Made by a program: the position numbers and the translations under genes. Positions 40,448 to 47,281 of a DNA stretch of 47,281 nucleotides are shown in pieces. The DNA lies in NCBI GenBank assembly GCA_021300175.1, contig JAJTIC010000062.1:1-47281 (forward strand), in the 5' to 3' direction. This stretch comes from Pseudomonadota bacterium (lineage in GTDB: Bacteria; Bdellovibrionota; Bdellovibrionia; Bdellovibrionales; Bdellovibrionaceae). Numbering within the stretch: the stretch's first letter is position 1; each line of letters opens with the position of its first letter. The notes below the pieces were generated by a model that saw only the letters and a list, made by a program, of their open reading frames with translations, was not told the DNA's origin and did not search any database.

Positions 40448-40504
40448 GGACCCCTCCATAGGACTTATCCTAGTCCTGTTAAGGTCGAAGTCCATCAAAT
40501 TCGA

Positions 40505-42289
40505 CTAGCTGGCTTTCATTTTTTTTGCTTGCTTGTATGCGGCAATTTTTTCATTCAAAAAATTCTGAGCACGGTATTTTTTGACACCAGAAATTGAATC
40601 TTTTCTCAAATGCATGTGGGTCACGCCACGTTCACTCAAGCGACCTTTTTGTTGTCGATAAAACGGCATCCCTTGGGGAGTGTAAAGAATGTACTTGTTG
40701 TTCTCAGGCATGAAAATGTAAAGGTCAAACTCAAGAGGGGTATCTTCTTTGAGTTCATCCATGGTCATCTTTACCATTTTCTCCGAAGCGGACTCTTCCA
40801 GCTTTACGTGGAGGTCTTTGCGGGGGAAAAAGGCCATAGCCACTTCGTCGGCTTCGTGGACGCTCTTTCTGAGGAACTCGGCTTGTTGGACAGCCCAATC
40901 TTCAAATTCCACTTCTTGGAGCTTGAGAGAAAGGGTATCGTCAGGGCTGATGGGTTCGCCATTGGATTTCAAAAAATTCACCAGGCGGGATTGAATCATA
41001 TTGATAAAATCCTGATCGATCACTCGGTCTTTACCCATCGCGCACACAAGGTAACCCGAGAACCGGGGGGATTCCACAGTAATGCAGGCCAAATTCGACG
41101 ACTTCTTGATTTCCTCCACATCATCTTCATCCAAGTCATCGCGAATAACCACGGTTTCATCCAAAGCGTTCTGAGTCCCTCGCACAATGATAGATTCTTT
41201 GGAGAGATCTTGCTTGGAGTACTGATTCCGAATTTGAGTGCGTTTCCCTTTTCTTTTAACTGGTTCTGATTCCATGATCGGGGTTTGCTTAGGGCTCCAT
41301 TTCTTTGAAGATTCAAAGTTGAGCGAAGGCTCTTCTTGGGCGCTACCTTGCCAGTCAGATTCTGAATGAGCAAAACCCGAAGGAGCTGTGTCTGCAGCTG
41401 ATTGATCTCTGGTTGCGAGAGCCGTTTTCATTTGGTCAGCCCAGTGGCCAAAATCTTCCCCCGCTTTTTCTTCGGGAGTGAGTTCGTTCCAGCGGGCCTG
41501 CAATTCTTCTTGAGTCGGCACGTATCCAGGCCCCTTATCGTAAGAACCCATTCCACCCATATAGGCGGGGCCTTTAGGAGCTTTGCTTCCTTTAGAGATC
41601 ATCAATCCGCCAGCCGCAGCTCTGGCAGAGCCGGAGGAGTTTCCTAAATCAGGACTCGAGGAAGATGGGGTCTCTTCCTCGTCGCCGGAGCCGACGAGTT
41701 GACTGAGCGCTACTCTCGCTTGCTCGAAGCTTGCATTATTTATTCCCTCTTGATGGAAGTGCATCATATCACTGCCTGATTTGCCTGTCTCGTCTGCTTT
41801 TTGAGGATTGAGCTTATTGTGTTCAGCTTGACGAGCTTTTGCTTCTTCTTCTTTGATGATCTTCAAAATCATTCGCTCGATCGAAGGACCTGAAACAGGA
41901 GGGAATAAATTGTATTCTTGTCCCATTTCGTTGAGATCTCGCATACTGGAAGGGGATTGTTTCTCGGCAAAAGCGATCACTTTTACCGGGAAAGCTTGAG
42001 CGAGGAGTTTTGGGAGAACTTTGACTTTTTTATTGGGATGATCGGCGGAGAGGATCACATATTGGGGCTGCTTTTGGATAATGTAGGCCAGAGCTTCACG
42101 CATATTGGTGCCACTTCCGACAATCCAGTTACGATTTCTTAAAAAGGTCTCTGCCTGTGAAAGGACTGAGGCATTGCTCTTCAAGATGTAAACTGAAAAT
42201 GTCTGCCCTGACATTTCACTCCCATCTCCGGATTCGGAGCCTGAATTATCGTTCGGTGATCTTACCGAAAATCTACTTTCGTCTTCCAT
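40505..42289 (-). CDS. Pseudo-receiver protein with large unknown C-terminal domain
   Basis: 594 residues from ATG 42289, five bases after the response-regulator stop; an internal ATG at 42214 has GGGAG four bases upstream and may be the true start. Residues ~30-145 have the receiver fold pattern but lack its chemistry: the acidic pocket reads K37-S-N, the phospho-acceptor position is S81 (YVILSADHP), and the conserved Lys is replaced by Pro (FPPVSG, ~129-134). A disordered Gly/Ser/Gln-rich linker (~150-340) follows, then a C-terminal alpha/beta domain (~385-590) that I do not recognise. It likely works with the intact response regulator upstream. Confidence 0.72.
   Translation of the reverse strand: MEDESRFSVRSPNDNSGSESGDGSEMSGQTFSVYILKSNASVLSQAETFLRNRNWIVGSGTNMREALAYIIQKQPQYVILSADHPNKKVKVLPKLLAQAFPVKVIAFAEKQSPSSMRDLNEMGQEYNLFPPVSGPSIERMILKIIKEEEAKARQAEHNKLNPQKADETGKSGSDMMHFHQEGINNASFEQARVALSQLVGSGDEEETPSSSSPDLGNSSGSARAAAGGLMISKGSKAPKGPAYMGGMGSYDKGPGYVPTQEELQARWNELTPEEKAGEDFGHWADQMKTALATRDQSAADTAPSGFAHSESDWQGSAQEEPSLNFESSKKWSPKQTPIMESEPVKRKGKRTQIRNQYSKQDLSKESIIVRGTQNALDETVVIRDDLDEDDVEEIKKSSNLACITVESPRFSGYLVCAMGKDRVIDQDFINMIQSRLVNFLKSNGEPISPDDTLSLKLQEVEFEDWAVQQAEFLRKSVHEADEVAMAFFPRKDLHVKLEESASEKMVKMTMDELKEDTPLEFDLYIFMPENNKYILYTPQGMPFYRQQKGRLSERGVTHMHLRKDSISGVKKYRAQNFLNEKIAAYKQAKKMKAS
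42219..42223 (-). promoter_or_regulatory. Possible ribosome binding site for an internal start
   Basis: GGGAG on the minus strand, four bases before ATG 42214, inside the pseudo-receiver gene. The operon-proximal ATG 42289 has no comparable site, so translation may begin here, dropping a 25-residue low-complexity N-terminus. Confidence 0.45.
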
Positions 42290-42294
42290 GGCTA

Positions 42295-42921
42295 TTAACT
42301 CGGGTCGTCCTTTTTTTTCTTCAGTTGTTCAAAAACTTGCTCAGACTTTAAAAGCTGGTCTAGTCGACTTTCAAGCTGCTCGAGCAATTTTTCGAAACTC
42401 ATTTTTTCTTTCACTTTTCCATGAGGGGCGTCCACGACCAAACGGTCGATGACGTCTTCGGGAATATACTGCAGTAAAGTAAAGCGAATTCCTGTATAAA
42501 GCTCTCGTAACTGCGAAGTGAGATGGCGAATCTCTCTTCGAACTCTGTGGCCCTCTGCCTCGAGGATTGTCTCTTCGATCGTTCTGAGGAGCAGTTCCTG
42601 TTCGCAGGGTTTTTCCAGGATTCGGAAGACTCCCTGATCCACAGCTTCGAGTGCTGCTGATTTATCCAGGTGACCAGAGAGTATGATAAACGGTGAATCA
42701 AAGCCCAGCTTCTGAGCTTCTTTGATCATATCAATGCCGTCCATCGATTGCATTTTTAGATCCGTCAGAAGGAGGTGGGGATGGGGTCGCTCAGCAGCGA
42801 CGTAGTTCAAAAAATCACGGGGGTGTGAGAATGTCTGAATTTCGTATTCATCATTGAGTAGATCATGGAAGTTTTCCAAGATGTCTTTTTCATCATCCAC
42901 GATGATCAATTTTGCTTTCAT
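42295..42921 (-). CDS. Response regulator with C-terminal coiled coil
   Basis: 208 residues from ATG 42921 (AGGTGG upstream; a GTG at 42930 lacks this). Intact receiver domain: acidic pair D9-D10 (LIIVDDEKD), phospho-acceptor D54 (LLLTDLKMQSMDG), the Ser of IILSGH and the Lys of ILEKPC. The C-terminal ~80 residues are helical and charged (FEKLLEQLESRLDQLL), a probable coiled coil; no DNA-binding or enzymatic output domain. It would act by protein-protein contact, with the pseudo-receiver protein five bases downstream as the obvious partner. No histidine kinase is in the window. Confidence 0.88.
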   Translation of the reverse strand: MKAKLIIVDDEKDILENFHDLLNDEYEIQTFSHPRDFLNYVAAERPHPHLLLTDLKMQSMDGIDMIKEAQKLGFDSPFIILSGHLDKSAALEAVDQGVFRILEKPCEQELLLRTIEETILEAEGHRVRREIRHLTSQLRELYTGIRFTLLQYIPEDVIDRLVVDAPHGKVKEKMSFEKLLEQLESRLDQLLKSEQVFEQLKKKKDDPS

Positions 42922-43008
42922 CCCGTCCACCTAAATTCACGAGTCTTTTAAAACACTTACTCTCTATTTTATCGGACTGTCAGGCTCTCGCCTTGAGTCA
43001 TTCGTCGC

Positions 43009-44997
43009 GTGACAACGCCAAAAAAAGGTGTAGACTTAGGCCTTTCGGGAGCAAGAGTTATCGCATCCAGGCTTTCGTACCGTCGTCGGTCTCAATTTAA
43101 AACAGGTTCTTCTCAGAATGATGGATCTTCGGGGCATCACCAGGACTCCTTACTTTTTTTAGCATTGGGTGCTTTAGGGGTGGTCTATGGAGATATCGGA
43201 ACAAGCCCTCTCTATGCTCTCAGAGAGTCTTTTAATCATGGGGGAATGCCGCTGACGCCAGACAATATTCTAGGGATTCTTTCGTTGGTTTTTTGGACTT
43301 TGCTTTTGATCATTTGTTTCAAATACATGGTGATCATTCTTCGCGCAGACAATAAAGGTGAAGGAGGGATTTTGTCTTTGATGGCACTAGCGCTGAAAAA
43401 TCTCAGCTGTAGTCCTCAGAGGAAAAGCGTGCTTGTGGTGTTGGGTCTGATCGGTGCAGCCTTACTCTACGGGGATGGGGTGATCACTCCTGCGATCTCA
43501 GTTCTTTCGGCCGTAGAAGGTCTGAAAGTGGTGACGCCAGTCTTTGCTCCCTTCGTTGTTCCTCTGACTGTGGTTATCATCATCGGTCTCTTTATTTTCC
43601 AGTTCTTAGGAACGGGGCGGATTGGGGTCGTGTTTGGCCCCATTATCGTGGTGTGGTTCATTGTGTTGGGAGTCTTGGGCTTATCTGGAATTCTTGATAA
43701 TCCCGAAGTTTTGCGAGCTGTCGGTCCTCATTATGCGATCCAATTTTTGATGAACAATGGCTTTGCTGGGCTCTTAGTTTTGGGATCGGTGTTTCTGGTG
43801 GTCACTGGCGGGGAAGCCCTTTATGCAGACATGGGGCATTTTGGAAAATCGGCGATTCGATGGGCTTGGTTTGCCATTGGAATGCCAGGACTCACTTTGA
43901 ATTATTTTGGTCAAGGAGCACTGCTGCTTTCCAATCCTGAAGCGATCTCAAATCCATTCTACCTCTTAGTCCCATCTTGGGGTTTGTGGCCGATGGTTTT
44001 GCTGGCGACAGCGGCCACTGTGATTGCTTCCCAAGCTTTGATTTCTGGTGTCTTTTCGATCACTCGTCAGGCTGTCCAATTGGGTTACTGCCCTAGACTC
44101 TCTATCATCCACACATCTTCAAAGGAAATCGGTCAGATCTATATTCCGTTTATCAATTGGGCTTTGATGCTTGGAGTGGTGTGGCTAGTGATTTCCTTTA
44201 AGACTTCCAGTAATCTTGCCTCCGCATATGGGATTGCTGTCACAGGAACGATGGTGATCACGACGATTCTTGCTTATGAGGTCTCTCGAAAAATTTGGGG
44301 CTGGACCTTGTGGCAATCTGTGGGAGTTTTTGGTTTTTTCCTTTTGATTGATCTCGCTTTTTTTGCAACCAATGTAGTGAAAGTGATGGATGGAGGCTGG
44401 GTTCCATTGGCGATAGGAGCTGGGATTTATCTTCTGATGTCCACATGGCAATCGGGGCGCAAGATTCTGGCTCAAAGACTGAAAGCTCGTTCAATTCCAA
44501 TGGTGGAGTTTATTCAAAAATTGGAAGTGGAAAAACCTCAAAGAGTTCCAGGCAATGCGATTTATATGTCAGGAGATACTTGGGGGGTTCCCGTGCCCTT
44601 ATTGCATAACCTCAAGCACAACAAGGTTCTCCATTCTCGCTTGGCACTCCTGACCATCAAAACGAAAGATGTTCCATTTGTAAATCCCGATGACAGGATT
44701 CAGATCGAGACTCTGGCGCCAGACCTCTATCGCATTATTGCTCTGTATGGATTTATGGAAACACCTAAGATAAAACACATTCTAGAAGCTTGTCGCGAAG
44801 CTGGAATTCCGTTCCAGGTGGCAGACACGACTTTTGTTCTGGGTCGAGAAACTCTGATTCCGACGGGAGATCCGACCATGTCTGTCTGGAGAGAGAAGGT
44901 TTTTGCATTTATGGCAAGAAACGCTGAGCGCCCAACAAATTTCTTTAAAATTCCACCCAATCAGGTCATTGAAGTGGGTATTCAAGTTGAGATTTAA
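43009..44997 (+). CDS. kup: Kup-family potassium uptake protein
   Basis: 662 residues from GTG 43009 (uncertain; no clear ribosome site, and the first ~48 residues, basic and Ser/Gln rich, extend beyond E. coli Kup). The hallmark GVVYGDIGTSPLYALRES is at about 57-74, followed by around 12 membrane helices (GDGVITPAISVLSAVEGL and GGEALYADMGHFG are typical family segments) and a cytoplasmic C-terminal domain of ~180 residues. Kup proteins carry K+ uptake, probably coupled to protons. It is divergent from the response regulator and convergent with the patatin gene, sharing 4 bases. Confidence 0.93.
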   Translation: MTTPKKGVDLGLSGARVIASRLSYRRRSQFKTGSSQNDGSSGHHQDSLLFLALGALGVVYGDIGTSPLYALRESFNHGGMPLTPDNILGILSLVFWTLLLIICFKYMVIILRADNKGEGGILSLMALALKNLSCSPQRKSVLVVLGLIGAALLYGDGVITPAISVLSAVEGLKVVTPVFAPFVVPLTVVIIIGLFIFQFLGTGRIGVVFGPIIVVWFIVLGVLGLSGILDNPEVLRAVGPHYAIQFLMNNGFAGLLVLGSVFLVVTGGEALYADMGHFGKSAIRWAWFAIGMPGLTLNYFGQGALLLSNPEAISNPFYLLVPSWGLWPMVLLATAATVIASQALISGVFSITRQAVQLGYCPRLSIIHTSSKEIGQIYIPFINWALMLGVVWLVISFKTSSNLASAYGIAVTGTMVITTILAYEVSRKIWGWTLWQSVGVFGFFLLIDLAFFATNVVKVMDGGWVPLAIGAGIYLLMSTWQSGRKILAQRLKARSIPMVEFIQKLEVEKPQRVPGNAIYMSGDTWGVPVPLLHNLKHNKVLHSRLALLTIKTKDVPFVNPDDRIQIETLAPDLYRIIALYGFMETPKIKHILEACREAGIPFQVADTTFVLGRETLIPTGDPTMSVWREKVFAFMARNAERPTNFFKIPPNQVIEVGIQVEI

Positions 44998-46118
44998 TCT
45001 TCGGAAAGAAATTTTAAAATAGCTTCTTTAGACCTCATGCCATCTTCGTAGCCGATCTCAATCAATCTTGATGTAAAAGCTTTTTCAAACATCAAATAAC
45101 TCATAATTTCGCTCGCGTCCTCCAGAGGGCCTAAGCCTTTTAAAAGGTAGCGAATCACTCGAGGAAGTCTGGTCGACAGTTCCGCCGCAATTTGTCCAAT
45201 GTCTTCAGAGGGATTGATAAAAACATAATCCATTGTTTTAAAGTTTAACTGTTCATGATGGGTATCGGGCACGCGTCGGATGAACTCATTGATCCTTTCT
45301 AATCGTTCAATATCCACTTCAACTCCATCGAGAAGAACAGAGTTTAAAAGGACATTGACCACTCGGGCAACGGAAGGGGGTCTCAAACTCGCTTTTTGTT
45401 CATAAGCTGTAGTGCTTTGCTTTCGAACACCAATCACCAGAATTTTTTCTGCTCCCAGGTGAATAGCTGGCGAGATAGGGGTTAAGTTTCGAATACAACC
45501 GTCACCAAAATACCGTTCTGCAATTTGAGCTGGCGGAAAGAGAATTGGAATAGCACTTGAAGCCATCACATGTTCAGTTTTTATTTCAGTCAGCTCTGAG
45601 ACCCGACGACTTCTTTGCCAGAGCTTTACTTGATCATTTCCTTGAACAAAAGTGATGGTGGTGGATGATTTATAATCGAGGGCAGTGATCGCTAAAGAGC
45701 AGAGATGTCCACTTTCAATGTTTCTATCAATTTTAGAAAATTCACAGTTATTTCGAATGAGCTCTGACAGAGGCTGTGTATCTAACAGGGATCGATTGGC
45801 TTCAGCTCCGGAAAGAGCTCCAAAAGAAAGTTCACCCATCCATTTAAGGCCAATTTTTCCAAGCGAAATGGCATCTGTCTTAAAGATCTGATCACTTGTG
45901 AGTTCGCTCCAAAGTTGAATTAGATACTTTGTAGTCAGGTGCAGATCATCGGCTCCTGCCGCACAAAAAGAAGCATTGATGGCGCCTGCACTGATGCCTG
46001 TATAGATTTTAAATGGGGATTTTTGTTTTAAGGACTCTGCTAATTCAGCCACCGCTGAGAGAACGCCCACCTGGTAAGCGCCGCGTGCGCCCCCACCTGA
46101 TAAAACAAGTGCTTTCAT
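44994..46118 (-). CDS. Patatin-like phospholipase
   Basis: 374 residues. Oxyanion-hole motif near residues 7-13 (SGGGARG), nucleophile elbow GISAG with S43, and the catalytic Asp D206 in FGDGCIRN. The usual DG[GA] motif reads DGC here, but the Asp is kept. No signal peptide, so a cytoplasmic or inner-leaflet lipase, or an effector delivered by other means. It hydrolyses acyl esters of phospholipids in related proteins. It shares its stop bases (TTAA) with kup on the opposite strand and is divergent from the last gene. Confidence 0.9.
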   Translation of the reverse strand: MKALVLSGGGARGAYQVGVLSAVAELAESLKQKSPFKIYTGISAGAINASFCAAGADDLHLTTKYLIQLWSELTSDQIFKTDAISLGKIGLKWMGELSFGALSGAEANRSLLDTQPLSELIRNNCEFSKIDRNIESGHLCSLAITALDYKSSTTITFVQGNDQVKLWQRSRRVSELTEIKTEHVMASSAIPILFPPAQIAERYFGDGCIRNLTPISPAIHLGAEKILVIGVRKQSTTAYEQKASLRPPSVARVVNVLLNSVLLDGVEVDIERLERINEFIRRVPDTHHEQLNFKTMDYVFINPSEDIGQIAAELSTRLPRVIRYLLKGLGPLEDASEIMSYLMFEKAFTSRLIEIGYEDGMRSKEAILKFLSED

Positions 46119-46426
46119 AGCCTTAAATCTTAACAGAAAAGAAACGATCCAAGAAATCGAAATACCAGTTTTGAAGTTTCACTTGTGAAAACTGGTCCTG
46201 AATGACTGGTGTCATCCTTCAAGGATCAAAAATTGCGACATCCTTAGCAAGTCTCATCAGGTTTGCCGTATAAACTTCTTACAAAAAATGAAAAATGGGG
46301 GGCTCGGTGTTGCTTTGGCCCCTGTTGTATGGCATCCCCATTGCTATAGGTGTGGACGACTTATAAAAAAGACAAAAACGGACCAAAGTTTCGACAACAC
46401 ACGATGGGGTAAAGGGGTAAAAAAAA
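46119..46426. other. Intergenic region before the last gene
   Basis: 308 bases between the divergent patatin and porin-like genes. It contains the 8-bp inverted repeat at 46165-46195, a near-palindrome ATCCTTCAAGGAT (46214-46226), a GC-rich patch at ~46293-46323, and a TTTCGAC heptamer at 46389-46395. I see no protein-coding frame of good quality and could not define a promoter with confidence. Confidence 0.55.
46165..46195. repeat. Inverted repeat, possible operator or hairpin
   Basis: CCAGTTTT (46165-46172) and AAAACTGG (46188-46195) are perfect inverted copies. Inside the 15-base loop, AAGT (46174-46177) and ACTT (46181-46184) could pair too. It lies 47 bases upstream of the patatin start and over 230 bases before the porin-like gene. 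No T-run follows, so a terminator is unlikely. Confidence 0.5.
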
Positions 46427-47281
46427 ATGAGAAAACTGATGATGGGACTTTCATTGGTTGTAGCAGCTCAAGCATCTGCTCAAACCAGCTCAACAACAGC
46501 GTTGCCAGCAGCACCTGTTCAAACAACAACAGCAACAGTGACTGAGACAGCACCAGCTCCTAAGAAGAAATGGTCAGTTTCTTACTCAAATGACGCTGCC
46601 TTGGGTATCCAAGCTCAAAAGGATCAAGGACGTAAAGCACTAGTGACCTCTTTCAATGTCGCCGCTTTCAAATACAATCTCACTGATAAAGATGCTGTCG
46701 CTGTGGCCCACCAGTTTTATTACAATGAAGTTCCGCGCCCAGAGGATCGTGCTGAGAACGAACAAGGTTACGTGAGCGCTGACCCTTTCGTTCGATACTA
46801 CAGAAAATTTGACAAAGTCGCTTGGTCTGAAAAAGTGACGGGATCTGTCCGCTATTATGCACCAACATCAAAAGATTCACGGGATGATAAGTCCAATGGT
46901 TTAATCCGTGCGAGCATGGAGCTTCCTTACACCATCAACAAATGGATCGATGTCTCTTGGTACTTAGATCCTCGTTTAGCAAATACTGCTGGTCAAAATG
47001 AAGTTCGTTTGGATTTCCGTCAGTACGCAAATTTGTATGTGAATATCAATGACAACGTACAGCCTTATTTCACAGCCGGAACGCTGACTAACTACGCTTC
47101 CATCGTTGAAGGTCGCAAAACACGCGATCGCATTTTGACAGAAGCTGGTTTAAATCTGACAGCAAATAAGAATCTCTCATTTGCATTGTCAGTTTCTTCT
47201 TTGACCAATGCATCTAAAGGTCCAAAAAACACTGCAGGTCCAAAAAACACTGCTGACCGAATTTTCGCTGCAGACACAACA
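46427..47281 (+). CDS. Outer-membrane porin-like protein (3' partial)
   Basis: 285 residues seen from ATG 46427 (AAGGGG nine bases upstream) to the right window edge; no stop is reached. Signal peptide to about residue 19 (LMMGLSLVVAAQASAQ). A Thr/Ala/Pro-rich linker (about 20-45) follows, then amphipathic beta strands (WSVSYSNDAALGI, AVAHQFYYNEV, WIDVSWYLDP, NVQPYFTAGTLTNY), typical of an outer-membrane barrel. A tandem GPKNTA repeat near residue 265 lies in a probable loop. The family is not certain; a porin or related barrel is likely. Confidence 0.78.
   Translation, partial: MRKLMMGLSLVVAAQASAQTSSTTALPAAPVQTTTATVTETAPAPKKKWSVSYSNDAALGIQAQKDQGRKALVTSFNVAAFKYNLTDKDAVAVAHQFYYNEVPRPEDRAENEQGYVSADPFVRYYRKFDKVAWSEKVTGSVRYYAPTSKDSRDDKSNGLIRASMELPYTINKWIDVSWYLDPRLANTAGQNEVRLDFRQYANLYVNINDNVQPYFTAGTLTNYASIVEGRKTRDRILTEAGLNLTANKNLSFALSVSSLTNASKGPKNTAGPKNTADRIFAADTT
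47219..47254 (+). repeat. In-frame 18-bp tandem duplication
   Basis: GGTCCAAAAAACACTGCA (47219-47236) is followed directly by the same 18 bases with one change in the last position (47237-47254), encoding GPKNTA twice. It lies in a probable loop of the barrel protein and may expand or contract by slippage. Confidence 0.85.

Noticed and set aside
40610-41269. A 219-codon plus-strand frame inside the pseudo-receiver gene
   Set aside because: His/Phe-rich product with no domain, fully antisense to a long gene with proper operon spacing; a shadow frame.
40610-42289. The 594-residue protein as a normal two-component output regulator
   Set aside because: The receiver-like domain lacks the acidic pocket, phospho-acceptor and conserved Lys, so standard phosphorylation is not expected.
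1-47281. CRISPR array, prophage, insertion sequence, toxin-antitoxin or other defence island
   Set aside because: No regular repeat-spacer pattern, integrase, transposase, phage structural gene or known defence-gene motif was seen; base composition and codon style look even throughout.

Overview
The window looks like a chromosomal segment from a Bdellovibrio-type bacterium (phylum Bdellovibrionota). This is an inference from gene content: an AgmX/PglI-type envelope operon of the kind found in gliding and predatory deltaproteobacterial relatives, many lipoproteins and secreted proteins of no recognisable family, an scpA-scpB cluster joined to an HTTM membrane protein, and class I nrdAB. I see no tRNA, rRNA, CRISPR array, insertion sequence, integrase or phage gene. 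Genes are packed tightly, and gaps over about 300 bp occur only upstream of nrdA and upstream of the last gene.

Layout. 1-7646 (+): an envelope operon of seven genes, entered part-way through the first: TPR protein, small secreted protein, TonB-C/AgmX-type membrane protein, lipoprotein with a Pro/Thr tail, outer-membrane barrel, secreted helical-repeat protein, VWA lipoprotein. 7704-9921 (-): CPA2 cation/proton antiporter. 10008-14557 (+): mutS and a shortened GlnD-like protein. 14554-15091 (-): two small proteins. 15267-18161 (+): secreted APP1-type phosphatase, YkgJ-like Cys-cluster protein, SufE, S1 protease. 18040-18870 (-): DUF455 ferritin-like protein. 18924-21142: YebC, an RsuA/RluF-type pseudouridine synthase and a secreted protein. 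21126-25348 (-): PTPS-type pterin synthase with an SDR, a small Cys protein with its own terminator, an orphan family-5 solute-binding protein and an acyl-CoA dehydrogenase. 25469-30789 (+): M50 protease, trpS, scpA, scpB, a membrane-anchored protein and an HTTM protein, mostly with overlapping ends. 30912-31460: secreted protein. 31442-35519 (-): nrdA, nrdB and a membrane-anchored protein behind a long, repeat-rich leader. 36013-37713: divergent radical SAM (YhcC/YtqA type) and MnmC-type methyltransferase genes. 37703-42921 (-): GYF-PilZ protein, a membrane-anchored protein, secreted HExxH protein, pseudo-receiver protein and response regulator. 43009-46118: kup and a patatin-like phospholipase. 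46427-end (+): a probable outer-membrane porin cut by the window edge.

The most interesting points are: (1) a radical SAM gene of the YtqA (MnmL) type divergent from a stand-alone MnmC2-like methyltransferase, a plausible split route to mnm5-type wobble uridine; (2) a TrpRS with the Cys spacing of the [4Fe-4S] TrpRS subfamily; (3) a PTPS (human-like spacing) translationally coupled to an SDR, suggestive of a tetrahydropterin pathway; (4) repeated TTTCGAC motifs, a 10-bp inverted repeat and a 14-bp tandem repeat upstream of nrdA; (5) a receiver-like domain that has lost its phospho-acceptor, encoded next to an intact receiver; (6) convergent gene pairs that nearly all overlap at their 3' ends, in one case by 122 bp. 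All assignments come from reading motifs by eye; no database search was possible.
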